Below are positions 11,050 to 21,879 of a DNA stretch of 43,764 nt, one piece after another. The stretch lies in the NCBI GenBank assembly GCA_026260175.1, contig JAKCWW010004034.1:1-43764 (forward strand), in the 5' to 3' direction. The stretch's first letter is position 1. The number at the start of each line of letters is the position of its first letter. The position numbers were made by a program, and so were the translations under genes. Source of the DNA: Reticulitermes lucifugus. Taxonomy: Eukaryota > Arthropoda > Insecta > Blattodea > Rhinotermitidae. Below the pieces are notes generated by a model. It was not told where the DNA came from, made no database searches, and saw only the letters and a list, made by a program, of their open reading frames with translations.

Positions 11050-11325
11050 CCTCTCAAATTCCTCGCATTTCATGGAACGCGGAAATTTACTATTCATTTC
11101 ACCAGAGCTTGCCTCTTGTGCCTATCCTGAGTCAGATGAATCAAGCCCACCTACTTCCACCCTATTTCTTTAGGTCTGTTTTGATCTTATCCTCCAATCT
11201 GCGCCTAGGTCTTCCCAGCTGTCTTTCCTCCATGCTTTCCAATCAAATTCCCGTAGGAATTATTCTTATTCTGCCATGCATACAACATGCCCTGCCCATC
11301 TCAGTCTCATTTGTTTGATCACTTT
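11050..11325 (-). pseudogene. Non-LTR retrotransposon C-terminal remnant
   Basis: Read on the minus strand it gives MRLRWAGHVVCMAE, then after a frameshift RQLGRPRRRLEDKIKTDLK, the hallmark C-terminal tail of the same broad retrotransposon group as the 9.4-kb and 31-kb copies. The variant residues (KIKTDL, not NIKMDL) suggest a different subfamily. Only the last ~90 codons remain. Confidence 0.75.
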
Positions 11326-13114
11326 AATAGCTGCTGAAGAACTGAAACCATAAAGCTTCGCATTATGCGTTCTAATATTAAGGTTCGAAGGGAGGGTATA
11401 TTCAGGTATGTTAAACATTTTAGGTTTTTTAGAAAAAAACTGAACGTAATCGTGTAAATCCCGGCAATGGTATAGGCCTATATTTTGAAATACTGTATTC
11501 AGTACGAAACGATCTCAGTGCTTTATCTCTTAATAATTGCAAGGAGCACAAAGCTTTCATTTCATTCTTGACGCTCAATTTTTGTGCTTATCATGATTAC
11601 TAGAGACATTTTTGCCTTCAGTGGAAGAAGTATCACAGAATGTCATGCTTCTGTTAATTCTGCCACAAAGTGATAATGGGGTCGGTTTGTAAATGTTTTA
11701 TCTGTAACAAGGCGTCTCTGAAATACTCTATTATTTATATTCAGCAGAAGTTCAGATTTTATTGTGTTATACAGAGTAACAAACAAATGAACAAACAAAC
11801 AAACAAGATGCCTCCGCCTCTCAGTTACAGAACAGTTGCCTTGCATACGAGACTTTACGTAGTTCTAACCTCGCATGTGACAGGGTTATACAAATGCAGC
11901 TAAAGGTTTATAGTGTAGCATAATATTTGTGGGTCCTCAGTGTGGAAATTACATCATGTCACACTTTGGTGCCTAGAATTTTTACATGGTTTTCCGTATT
12001 CTTGGAACATACGTACATGCACCCCTGGTCTGTCATACAGTAATTTCTTCACATCATTTCCAATTTACAAATTACATCCGTATGTGTTGTTTATAGAAGG
12101 CCTTGATATATATTTCCAGATCAGGAATAAACTTTGTCATTATTACTATCATTCTAATTATTAACCTTACATGTAAACATGACACCTATATATATATGAT
12201 TACATCCGTATAAATAGATGTCAAAGAGAAAAATAAGTGAATATCCTCCACCCGTGACAAAAGGTTTATATAAATTATGCGATGAAATCTAAAGATGGGA
12301 TATGCTTACTGAGGTTCCATAATTGGGGATAATACCGTGCTACTTAACAAATTCCTTATTGTGCCATTTCTGTCTGACGTTAAAACACGTTGCATCAGTA
12401 GTTAAACCCAGAACGTACACTGTTAAAACACTAACGTAGCAAATCGGCAATTGAATTAACTATACCTGAAACCTTAGCCCTTCCACTCGGTGGAAAACGT
12501 ACAGGCGAACAGAACTTATGACTGAAAAATGAAATGTACAGTTGCGTGGAGCTTTGTTTAATACGCTTTCTACGCACATAAAAATTAAACGCATGTTCTG
12601 CGTTTCCAGAAGGTCATAAAATGATNCCCCCCCAAAAAAAACAATTGTGCAAGGAGTAGCCCTTTATTTTTAATTGCTGACTTTCATACCATAGGTCTGA
12701 AGGCCCATATTAATTTTATTTCTCGCTTTTTTAATACTGATACCATTTAGGTTTGTAAGATTGTCATTATAACATTTTCAAATCGTGATTTTGATTATTT
12801 AATGCCTTGTGTTTTAAACTCAGGTACATATGCTGCTTCACCAACTGTTATTGGCTGGTGGCGCTGACAAACCTGTGTTTTTGATTATCACAGTTGAGTT
12901 GGTGATAATATTGATAAGAAACTTACGTCAACTGATAAACAGATTGGTTGGGTCACCACTCGATTCTGAATTTTGTCGTCACATTCTAGCGAATGTCTGA
13001 AGAAAGTGGCGTTTACATGCATTGTAAATTCGAGATAAAATTATATTTAGCTGTTGATTAACTCACACCGACAAATGTACCAAAACAAGTTTGTCATTGA
13101 TTTCTTTATTAAAA
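11326..13114. other. Unannotated stretch with a (CAAA)n tract and an ambiguous base
   Basis: A (CAAA)n-like run lies at about 11780-11807. An N at 12626 precedes a C run and an A run. A small inverted repeat CACCAAC...TTGGCTGGTG lies near 12840-12861. Nothing gene-like was recognised. Confidence 0.5.
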
Positions 13115-13167
13115 GATTACCCCAATACGCATTTCGGCATTTCTACATTGCCATCATCAGGGGGATC
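13115..13167 (-). ncRNA. Hammerhead-ribozyme-like motif 1
   Basis: On the minus strand: core CTGATGA (13160-13154), an extra U (13153), stem II GGCA/TGCC (13152-13149 with 13139-13136), core GAAA (13135-13132), and a minimal stem III AU/AU with loop GCGU (13132-13125). The predicted cleavage residue is U13124. Stem I pairs four G-C (13123-13120 with 13161-13164), then after a 2-base bulge AUC with GAU (13117-13115 with 13165-13167). All core positions needed for catalysis are present. The extra U departs from the canonical fold. Activity is unproven. Confidence 0.7.
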
Positions 13168-13504
13168 GTTGAAGTTTTTTACATAGACCAATGTTCTTGA
13201 GTTACATTAGAACAGTTAAAGCTGTGAATGGTAATATTACAATATTCGTTGTTATCACTTTGTATAAAATTGTATATATTTAGCTGTGTTTCGTTTGTTT
13301 TCATATAGGGCCAAGGCCAGCGACTAACCGGTGCTTTCTAGACACTTCTCCTCCGCTTTCATTGGGCTGAACATCAATAAAATTTGACTTTCTTGGAGCG
13401 GAAAATGTGATAGGCCTATAACAGAGCAGCTAGTCTACGAACTAACTTAATTAAAACACAACACCATGAAGACGTATGGGGGTGGAGGTATTAATATACT
13501 TGTT

Positions 13505-13725
13505 CTTAACCTCGTCACTAGACGGAGGTGTACAGTCCGTTTAACATGCGAGTCACCTCAACCACCGGGTAACAGCCCGCATACTCACGGCACCTAACAC
13601 TGTGTGGACCGTAGAGTCTGTCCGGCCTTTACAGGAAAAAGGAAAATCTCTTGCTTCTGTCGGGAATCGAAATCTAATGCTCGTTTGTCCAGTCTCCATC
13701 CTAGTCACTATACCAACGGATATAT
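13505..13725 (-). mobile_element. tRNA-derived SINE, copy D
   Basis: The minus strand opens with a tRNA-like head (GTATAGTGACTAGGATGGAG A-box region, ATTTCGATTCCCGACAG B-box region). It continues with an AGAGATTTTCC tract comparable to GGGATTCTTTTC in copy B. Its B box TTCGATTCC is the best preserved of the family. The distal half is divergent. Confidence 0.7.
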
Positions 13726-13915
13726 TCCGGCGATCTGTAATGAGCTAAAATGAAACTGACGCTTCATTTCCTTAAATGTTTGAAAGAATCTTGCGGAAGG
13801 TGAGCTACGCAGGCTAGTGCAGCCACACGGCAAGTACAGAAGCGTCCAATGCAATATTTATTTCTTTAATATCCGACGCTGTTTGTCACAGGCGACACGA
13901 GAAAAATATTCCCGA

Positions 13916-13948
<33 letters not shown>

Positions 13949-13949
13949 C
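13916..13949. repeat. (ATT)n microsatellite
   Basis: About eleven uninterrupted ATT/TTA triplets. It creates a run of tyrosines in an otherwise meaningless plus-strand frame. Confidence 0.95.
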
Positions 13950-15239
13950 GTCGTCGGCAACTTGTGCCATTTATTAGTCTGCATTTGCATTTCTTATTCT
14001 ATTTGGCGTACTATCGTCGTTGTAATTTTTATTACAAATTACACGATGATTATTTAGCCACTTTCTTTAATCCAAGTAAAAGAATGTCACAAAGCATGAT
14101 TACGTTTAAATACAATTGCAGAAGAGATCCGTGTGGAATTGTTTCGTCAGATGGGGATTGGAATTTTCGGAGGAGGAGGAAGAGGAAAGCGTAGCATGAC
14201 GCTTCGTTGGAAAGTGAAACGGAGGGGAGGAAAACAGAAAATATGTCGAAATTATTGTAATGAAGTCGAAAGCAATTAAGAGTTAGGGAGGAAAGGCAGG
14301 CGGAGTCATCTCCACTTTTGTCATTAAGCCAACGTGGTGTGGTGGCCATTAAGACGCTGGGAATGTGCGCTCATTTCGGCTGAAGCAGAATCAAGCAGTG
14401 CGATTAATAAGGAATGTCGCTTTTGTATGCGGCGATACTGAGGAAAGTCGTCAGGGAACTTGAGGGTACCGACTGCGGAAAAGTATGGATATGAAGAAAA
14501 AGGGGAAAAGGATTCAGTACGAAGTGAAGTGCATATACAAGTGACTTGAAGGTAATTTTAAATGCTAATGTGAAATTTTATTGTCTTTACATACGAAGTT
14601 ATGAATTCGCTTCTTCCTTCCCGCCTTTCCTTTCCCACTTTCATTGCCGTAGGGCTATCGTGTTTCATTATAACCTCTAAAATGTTTTCAAAGTTAATAC
14701 TTAATAATGCGCTTTTAATTAGAGAAATTTCGAGGATTAGAAAATAGTGTATTATATATTCACAATTTAAGCACAATTTCCCTCTCACGTTAAAATATTT
14801 CCTCCGAATGTTTGTGTTTATCCATAAGAAGAATAATTTATAAATGGGTCTTTGTCCGGCTTTGGTGAAGGTTAAATTTAAAATTTGGATGTCTTTGGCC
14901 GTCATAATCACATTGCAGTTATATAATTGTCACTTAAAGTATATGTGCGACGTTAGCGTGGTTTAAAGAACGAAAAAGTGTTTGTGGAGTAGCAAAAGAG
15001 GATTTTAAAAAGCCGACAGATATATGGATAAACATAAACAGGTACAAACTGAAATAATATTACGTGAGATAAAATTCAGAAAAGTGACTTCAAAAAATGT
15101 CGGTAAACAATGTACAAGCACTTCGCGTTTATATGTGATAATGATTTAAAAAATCGATTATTCAAGAAAGTGGATAAAAACAGTGGGTAAAAAACCTTAT
15201 TAGAAATCAGTTTTGTCATGGTGATAATGTTCAGTATAT
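13950..15239. other. Unannotated stretch
   Basis: A purine-rich block (GGAGGAGGAGGAAGAGG) lies near 14170-14186. No gene or repeat was recognised. Confidence 0.45.
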
Positions 15240-15530
15240 ATAATATCGAACCTTTTGATTTGGCCTGTTGTTTCTTACGGAAAACTTACTCTTACCTTAA
15301 GGGAAGATCATTGGTTGGGAGTACTTGAAAATAGGGTGCTGAGGAAGATATTTGGGCCAAAGGGGAATGAAGTATCATGAGGCTGGAGAACCTCGTAATG
15401 AGAGGGGTTAAGATTTGTACTCCGTGCCGGATATTTTGGGGGTGACCAAGAAGGATCAGAACGGGACTACGGATACAAGTTTCTGCAGAAACTACTTCAG
15501 CCGCTTTAAGAAAACATGTAAGAACTGATA
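15240..15530 (+). pseudogene. Non-LTR reverse transcriptase remnant
   Basis: The plus-strand translation holds LTLREDHWLGVLENRVLRK followed by IFGPKGNEV, matching LTLREEHRLRVFVNRVLRR and SGPKSDEV of the 31-kb copy. A stop follows directly, then only a ragged tail. The fragment lacks the terminal RPRRRWEDNIK motif. Confidence 0.75.
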
Positions 15531-15580
15531 CCATTTTCCTTTTGTGGTCAGAGGTAACATAACAACATACAGATTATAAT

Positions 15581-15686
15581 CAGGGGTGCACAAATCCTGG
15601 GCGCCAGGGGCTTGCTTCATGCCACCTCTCAGGGGCCCAGAATTTGGACCTGGCTCCTAGATTCTTGGAAAATCTGTGCACCCCTG
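15581..15686. mobile_element. 106-bp fold-back hAT-like MITE
   Basis: The outer 13 bases CAGGGGTGCACAA are repeated inverted at the right end (TGTGCACCCCTG), and pairing continues inward with mismatches (AATC against GATT). Terminal CAGGGGTG is typical of hAT non-autonomous elements. The flanking octamers do not match convincingly, so the target duplication is lost or the family assignment is wrong. Confidence 0.75.
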
Positions 15687-16687
15687 CGTTAGATCATTTA
15701 CGATCCGTGGGACTAGCAACAAATAACATGTTTGTGTTGGCATAAATACTGCTAGGAATAGCGTGATAATAGCCATTGCTGATTTCCATATAAATCTGGA
15801 CAAGGAAAAGAGGAAGAGAGTAACAACACTGTCTTGTTAATGATGTGCACTTCGAGTCTTTACTGTTGTTTATTTAGCAACACAAGGACAGAAATCAAGC
15901 CAGAGACTTTATGAATGAACACTTGCTTTTCTTCTCGCCACCATTAAACTGTTCCCTTTCTCATCTCTGTTGCCATCATTTCATTGCCTACTCTTAAAAT
16001 TCGGTCTTTTCACCCTGTACTCTTTCTCACTCTAACAGCCGTTAAACGGAGAACCTAAATAGCGATAAAGTTACAGCAAATGTTTCCTTTAAGTTTATAT
16101 GCGTGTTTCTGCGTTCTTAACCTAACTGTCTCTGCACACATACATGTACTACACACAGCTAGGTTGTGTTGATGTCCGCTAGGAACGGTGGTGTCGCTGT
16201 AGGAGCTAGGATTGCTGTGATGTTGTAGTGGCTTGGAGTCACGTAACTTCATCTTCGTAGTTGCATTTGATGGGAGTTCCTGTTAATGCAGTTACGTAAA
16301 GCAAATAAACGTGATTTTTATGTGGAAGCATCTACTTTTAAACCGGTAAACCGAGACAATTTTTAGTTGAATGTGTTTCTTACGTTACTTATAAGCAGAA
16401 CTAAAACTATAGGGTGTTTTTTTTTCCTAATTGACAGATAAGCGTCGGCCCGACTATCTAGTGAGGTTTTATTACACTTTCTAAAGGTTATTATCACTGC
16501 GATCGTCCGAATCATTCCTCTACATGTTCGAGCCATCTGCAAATATAACCCTCAAGTGTATCTCTGATGGATGGCATTAAGTTGCATTTCATTAAAATAT
16601 GATGCATATCTTGTGCCCAGACATACTCGTATAGGCAGTGTAATCACCCATATACACCAACAAATGCCACGATTTATATAAAATCAC
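15687..16687. other. Unannotated stretch
   Basis: Nothing recognised. Confidence 0.45.
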
Positions 16688-16699
16688 AAATCGTCCATA

Positions 16700-16755
16700 T
16701 ACATAAATCTACATGTTTCGGCGATAAATCGCCATCCTCAGGTATATATTAATAC
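16700..16755 (-). ncRNA. Hammerhead-ribozyme-like motif 2
   Basis: On the minus strand: core CTGAGGA (16741-16735; position 7 is free in hammerheads), extra U (16734), a perfect 5-bp stem II GGCGA/TCGCC with loop TTTA (16733-16720), and core GAAA (16719-16716). ACATGT follows, able to form a 2-bp stem III, with predicted cleavage after A16710. The first stem I pair is G16709-C16742; further pairing needs an internal loop, with GUAUAU against AUAUAC as the best option. It faces motif 3 head-to-head. Confidence 0.65.
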
Positions 16756-16937
16756 AAAGGAATATAAACAATTCATGGCAAACTTTTTAAAAAGTTTTTT
16801 CGTTTTTATTTTATATACAGTGTTTTATATATACTGATTTTTTAACTTAAATAATGATTAAAACCTACATACAGGTTAAGTAAACAGATTGTGATCGCAG
16901 ATTGAATGCATATGGGTGTAGATTGAACGTAATTTTG

Positions 16938-16985
16938 TACCCCCTGATGATGGTATTTAAGAGGACCGAAACATATGTAGGGGTG
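16938..16985 (+). ncRNA. Hammerhead-ribozyme-like motif 3
   Basis: The cleanest copy. CTGATGA is at 16944-16950, the extra U at 16951, stem II GGT/ACC at 16952-16954 and 16965-16967, GAAA at 16968-16971, and stem III ACA/TGT at 16971-16978 with a 2-base loop. The cleavage residue is A16979 in a GUA triplet. Stem I is six pairs: 16980-16985 (GGGGTG) with 16943-16938 (TACCCC read 5'-3'). The general base and acid guanosines correspond to G16968 and G16949. Ribozyme activity is inferred from structure only. Confidence 0.75.
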
Positions 16986-17039
16986 AACTTGTAAATAACG
17001 AGAAGTGAAAGTGAAAAAAGTGTATTTAGTTGGTTCGTT

Positions 17040-18310
17040 GACAGTGAATTGTTAATAAAAAATGCACGGTGAGAGTAATATAAAGGAATATAAAATTAAT
17101 ACATCCAGTTTGCATAGTGTTACAAATAAATAACAGCAGCTATAGATATAAAAATGTGGATAATGTTCATAATATGATGCTGAAATTTTCTTAAATAAAA
17201 TGTATTGATGTTCCACTGTTTGTATTGTATGTGGTTATATGCATAGAAACATGTAGTATCGAAGTTCTCGATGCAAATGATCAAGTCCCTGTGCCGTGTA
17301 TTGATGTGTGTCGTGTAGGAGTAGGATGAGGAAGAACAAATTCAAGGTGCAGACTTGGGCGGGTGAAGTCATGGCTAACGTCTTTTGGGACAGTGAAGAA
17401 ATATTGTTAGTGGAATTCTTGAAGAGAGGTGCCACAATCCAGAGCGATATGTGCAGACGACGAGCTGAAACACAGCGTGAGTGAAGAGCTTCGACGGTTC
17501 AGCAAACAGTTGTAAGCGACCGGCATACAGGGTCTCACGCAAAGGTGGAAAAAGTGTGTAGTATCGTTCCACCAATTCTCCATATTTATTCATATGTCAC
17601 CGACGATATTAACTTAGCAGTTGACAGCGTCATGAAGAAAAACATACGAGGTCGAGATTAAGAATGACTGTATCGATTTAATGGGTTTAGATGTGTTTTT
17701 TATACCTGCCTACCAGAGTACATGGATCGACGTGCATAAATGCAAGGACCTACTTTCTAGTCTATCAGCTTGGAATTTTGTGCTCACACTTAGTTATATT
17801 TGTGGGAATCTTAAAATGTTCAGACGCGTTTACTAGAGCTAAGGACATAGTTTCTTTTGGGAGGGTTTGGGGGAACACAGTGTTCTCCGGAATTTCAAGA
17901 ACGTCAGGTAAGATTCCTTTGCTATATTCCGTAACACTACAAAGTAAGGCATATTCATGCATGCAGAAACATAAGTACTTTATGCTAGGCTTATGTAAGC
18001 CCAATATTTATCCATTCATAAAAGGGACAAGCATGCTACGACCCGTGGCGACATTTAAATATTACAGAATTTTAATATAGGAAATCTGTGATGGAAATTC
18101 TCTTTTAAGGTAAATGTTTTAATTTATTTTAGCGTATATCTTCCAATGATTACCTTCTTTGACGTCCATTCGCGGTTCGGTTTTATGTCACTTGTCACCT
18201 AGAGAACACCAAATTTTACCCTTGTTTTTGTAATAAATTACTCCAAGTGCAATAATTAGATATAAATATATATTAGTTGCGTTCAGTTATTTCGGGTACC
18301 TCAGAGCCAT
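17040..18310. other. Unannotated stretch
   Basis: Frames of up to 129 codons (17691-18080 plus) overlap opposite frames and show no domain, signal peptide or family resemblance. Nothing else was recognised. Confidence 0.4.
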
Positions 18311-18311
18311 T

Positions 18312-18632
18312 TTATAGCTTATTAACTGTGATTTTCTCGTCAGGCGGCTCTCTGGCCTCCGTCAGCTCCCTACAAACTGACCCGAGTACAAAGTAATTGT
18401 GCTTATTGATCAAAGATAAAAATAGTAATTCTTTAAAACTCCCTGGTTTCACCATGAAGTGTAGTTTATCCTGTAACGTAGGAGCTAAACTTTCTCCATC
18501 CATTTCATCATCTGTTACTATTCTATGTGCGAACACTATCCTTAAAAGGCCGGATGCTGTGCATAGGTCTAGCAGTGGGCGGCGCACGGTGTCGGCCCTC
18601 CACAGTGTCTGAGGAGCTGCACATAACAGCAT
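18312..18632 (-). other. Unrecognised ORF, possible exon or transposon shard
   Basis: A 106-codon minus-strand frame whose middle (roughly residues 40-85) is better balanced than chance frames around it, including DDEMDGESLAPTLQDKLHF and FKELLFLSLINKHN. No domain is recognised. On the minus strand, candidate splice signals exist (AG before the DDEM stretch; GGGTCAGT after residue ~88) but are weak. An overlapping plus-strand frame (18397-18612) is probably its shadow. Confidence 0.2.
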
Positions 18633-18639
18633 TGCTACG

Positions 18640-19470
18640 GCAGGGTTCCTATCCCTTTACACATTCCGTATACATACAGTTCAATTAGCGTCATATGCAG
18701 ATTTGGTTCTAATAATTTAATGGCAAGTTGGGACTGTGACGGGGATGGTTTTGTTGGTTTCAGAAGGGGGCGGGATATCGCTGGCTGTACGGTAGATAAA
18801 GGGGTAGTTAAAGGGGTTGCTGGAGAAATAGTGCAGCACAACGCGGCACCAGTGCTGTGTATGTGTATAATTAGAGTTGGTCATTTTCATCCAACAGAGG
18901 GGGATGCTCGTGAGATGGTTTGCGCATGCGTCCAAGTAACAAGGGTGTGGTTTAAATTAGATTTACTGGAAAACGGGGGGAAGTTATAAGGTACGGTAGG
19001 AATATTTTAGTGCATAGCACGTTATTCTATCGTAATGCATATTTAAATACCACTAATTTAAAAAAAACGAAAAAACAATAAAGTTCTTATAATTCATGAA
19101 TTGTAAGTTTTCCTCCTATGTTTAAGGGCCGCTGTATTCTTGGTTGCGGGGAGGTTTGAGGTGGAACGCCACGCATTATAAAATTCGGCACAGGTGGGAT
19201 ATCAATGGTCATATTCACGCTCTGGCGGTTTATCCCTGGGGAAGGAATATCCCATGCCGCTTTGCCCAGGTGGTTTATTGCCGGCGACATTCAGGGCAGT
19301 CCGTGTAGGGTTTGTCTTGGACTAAGGGCACTGCGACTGATTTTTCTCAATTTTGATGTTTCTGTCAGTTATCATTCCACCACCAGTGCTTATGTTTATT
19401 TACGTATCCTACTTGGCTAGTACAGTATGCACATTAGCTGCCGCACCGTAAAAATAGGTATAACACCAGT
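18640..19470. other. Unannotated stretch with a GC-rich block
   Basis: The 19090-19320 block is GC-richer than its surroundings. Read on the minus strand it gives a proline-rich frame, with no match to a known family. It may be a degraded repeat. Confidence 0.4.
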
Positions 19471-19474
19471 TGAG

Positions 19475-19600
19475 AGACCTACACTCAGATGGGAGAATAA
19501 TATTAAAAATGGATCTTAAAACAAGTAGGGCGTGGGGATGAGAAGGGGATTCAACTGTCCCAGATTAAGGGCCTTGGTGTGCTCATGTGAACACTGTAAT
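19475..19600 (+). mobile_element. Non-LTR retrotransposon tail fragment
   Basis: RPTLRWENNIKNGS can be read at about 19477-19520, corresponding to RPTRRWEDNIKMDL of the 31-kb copy. The remainder is unrecognisable. Confidence 0.5.
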
Positions 19601-19705
19601 TGCATTCCACAGAAGGCAGGGAATATTGAGAATCTGAGCTGTTATCATCTTCTGGGAAGGATTCTGCTCGTTGCGTAATCGTGGTCAGCGGAACTTCGAA
19701 ATGTA

Positions 19706-19865
19706 GACAGTCAAACCCCAATAGAGTGTCACTGCTTTGTCACCGCAATTTGTGGCGGTATGTCGAGGGTGGCTGTAAATCGAAGTACTATATAGCAGGG
19801 AATTTCTGTTCACAGACTCCCATAGGCGCAAAGTGAGGGTGGCGCTATATAGGAGTTTGACTGTA
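19706..19865. mobile_element. pogo/Tigger-like MITE, second type
   Basis: CAGTCAAACCCCAATAGAG at 19708 is repeated inverted at the right end (CTATATAGGAGTTTGACTG, ending 19863). It is followed by TA, the target duplication of Tc1/mariner and pogo elements; the left copy of the TA is mutated. At about 156 bp it is non-coding. The CAGTCRAACC terminus matches the elements at 8672 and 33453, but internal sequence does not, so it is a related but distinct family. Confidence 0.75.
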
Positions 19866-19869
19866 TTTT

Positions 19870-20828
19870 TAAGTCTTATTCTCATCATGTCTCCTGGCCA
19901 AATCACTTTTGGCGCCTTCATTGTCTAGTACATTTACACTGAAGTGTTCTAATTTACTTAGATGCCGGATTTAGCTTTGTAGCAACAGACATGTAACGAG
20001 TTACTGTTCTCTGTGTGGCCGTCTTAATTTATGGCTGGCATTCACTACTAATTTTAGCCGTCTTGTCAGTACTGTGGGGAAAATAGTTTTAAATTTTGTG
20101 CCTTCTTATCTCTTCCATGAATAATACGAATTAGCAAATGAGCATATTCTCTCTGATATCATACTTGTGAAAGATTTTTCTTCCGAAAGACTGAAGATAC
20201 CGACCTTTCTTTGGTGATGAATGAATTTATTCCGTGGCAGTGTTAAGATCTCACCATCTAGACTGCGATTCCATTATTTATGGGTCCCTGGCGATTATGA
20301 TTAACCGCGAAGACGTCTGTAGATAACCGATTTTTAGACGGAAGCCATCGTACAAAGCAAACTTCAGTTACATCTGCAGTTACAAAATCAATACCCAAAA
20401 CAAATAAGACTTTCCTGTTAGGTGAATAGCAAGAATTTTCAGTCGCTTTTGGTAACTTAGTGAGAATCCTTTAAAATGCGAGAGGACGTTATTTTACAGG
20501 TTACGTCATTGGCGTTGCTTTGCAAAAAGACATGCATGTTGTGTTTGGTAGGTGTGGTGCAAACGGTCTCCTAGTGAAAGTTTCCAGAATATAGCGTTAG
20601 TTGTTAAGTCTTGAAAACCGAATGGTAACTATCATTTGTTGTAAAATTCAGAAACATTGCATTGTCGCACACATTGTATTTACGAATGTGTTCTCTATCA
20701 TTCTTAAAAAAACGTTAACCCTTTTTTCTCCATATAGCTTTCACCGATTCGTCGTTCCAATGGAAGCACTCTTCAGCCGTCTCTATGAGGTACAAACTCA
20801 TTCCAGATACATTTTTAGCTTTCAAAGC
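19870..20828. other. Unannotated stretch
   Basis: Nothing recognised beyond short chance frames. Confidence 0.45.
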
Positions 20829-20970
20829 AGTGCCATGGTTCAGGCGGTTCAGCGACATCTAACCCGCACAGGCCGGGTTTCGATCCCGAGCCAGTCCATG
20901 TGGGAATTATGATCGGCGAGGTGACACTGAGTCAGGTTTTCCCCCCAGTACTTTTCATGTGTCAGTATGA
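20829..20970 (+). mobile_element. tRNA-Gly-like SINE, partial copy
   Basis: Pol III internal promoter boxes are visible: A box TGGTTCAGGCGG at 20836-20847 and B box GGTTTCGATCCC at about 20876-20888. The body AGTCCATGTGGGA...CAGGTTTT then CCCCCCAGTACTT matches the copy at 37662. The anticodon arm is destroyed. It ends abruptly after about 140 bp, compared with about 295 bp in the other copy. Confidence 0.85.
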
Positions 20971-21470
20971 TTCAGCCAAAGATTTGTCCGTATCTTCTTC
21001 TACATGCTTCTCCTATCAGATGGGCAACCGGGCGACGCCGGCGTATCTTCAAAAATCGTAGGGCCTACTGTTTCCGAAATCGGAGAGCACCGAATAGAAA
21101 GGTACTGTTACTTTCTTTTAGGCTTCAAGCGGTTAATGTACACTGTATCAGTACGTTACACATGGGATACTATGTCGGTAGTGCAGCGCACATGAATTCC
21201 TGCTTTAGGTTTTTTCGAAATCGGCGTCTTCAGGTTCCGTCAGTACTTTTGTCAGCATAAAAGTTTGTACGAAAAAAAGTTCTGATAACCCATATACATA
21301 GCCCTGTTTTCATTGTCACTTTATATTAAGAAAATCAATATTATCATTGGTCCAGTCAAATATGTAAGCCTCAAAGAAACGCCACCATATTTTTTTTAAG
21401 TACTTACGTAGAATGAGAACTTAGTTATCAAAATGTTTTGTCATAGGCAAATGCCTTAAGAAGTTTTTGG
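20971..21470. other. Unannotated stretch
   Basis: Two overlapping plus frames (20967-21260, 21004-21195) show no family resemblance. Nothing else was recognised. Confidence 0.4.
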
Positions 21471-21610
21471 ATGAAGCGCAATATTACTGTAGAATATGTG
21501 GAAGTTTGCTTGTATGTGGAAACATTGGTATCCACCGATAAGTCTAAATGGCATGACAACCCTAAAGACCATAAGACACTCCGCGACGTAGGCAATAATT
21601 ACATTCCGGA
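21471..21610 (+). mobile_element. Dispersed repeat fragment
   Basis: VETLVSTDKSKWHDNPKDHK is readable here. It resembles the block preceding the TRRHIPED signature of the minus-strand repeat at 6750-6990 (...YQSTRRHIPEDDNL). I infer a divergent copy of that family. Confidence 0.35.
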
Positions 21611-21879
21611 AGATCCATCGCAAATGGAATTTTGCCCAAGTGGAAATCGAATATCCATATGGTCAGTTGCGGCGTGATTCAAAGTAGCTTTACCCAAAAT
21701 TAAAGTATCTGTGAATGGACGTTAGGCCAAATGCAGATACACTTTTTGTTGGCTCTTGGTACCACACAGGGGTCGTCATATCGTGATGGCGTAAACTCAT
21801 GGCTGAAGTGCTGCGTCACACATCCGCTGACCGTATCAGTTTGTGTAATCTGAGAGCAGCTTGGTTTATACTGAACAAC

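Noticed and set aside
11780..11807. CRISPR-like or other structured array
   Set aside because: Simple CAAA low-complexity run; no CRISPR arrays are expected or seen in this eukaryotic DNA.
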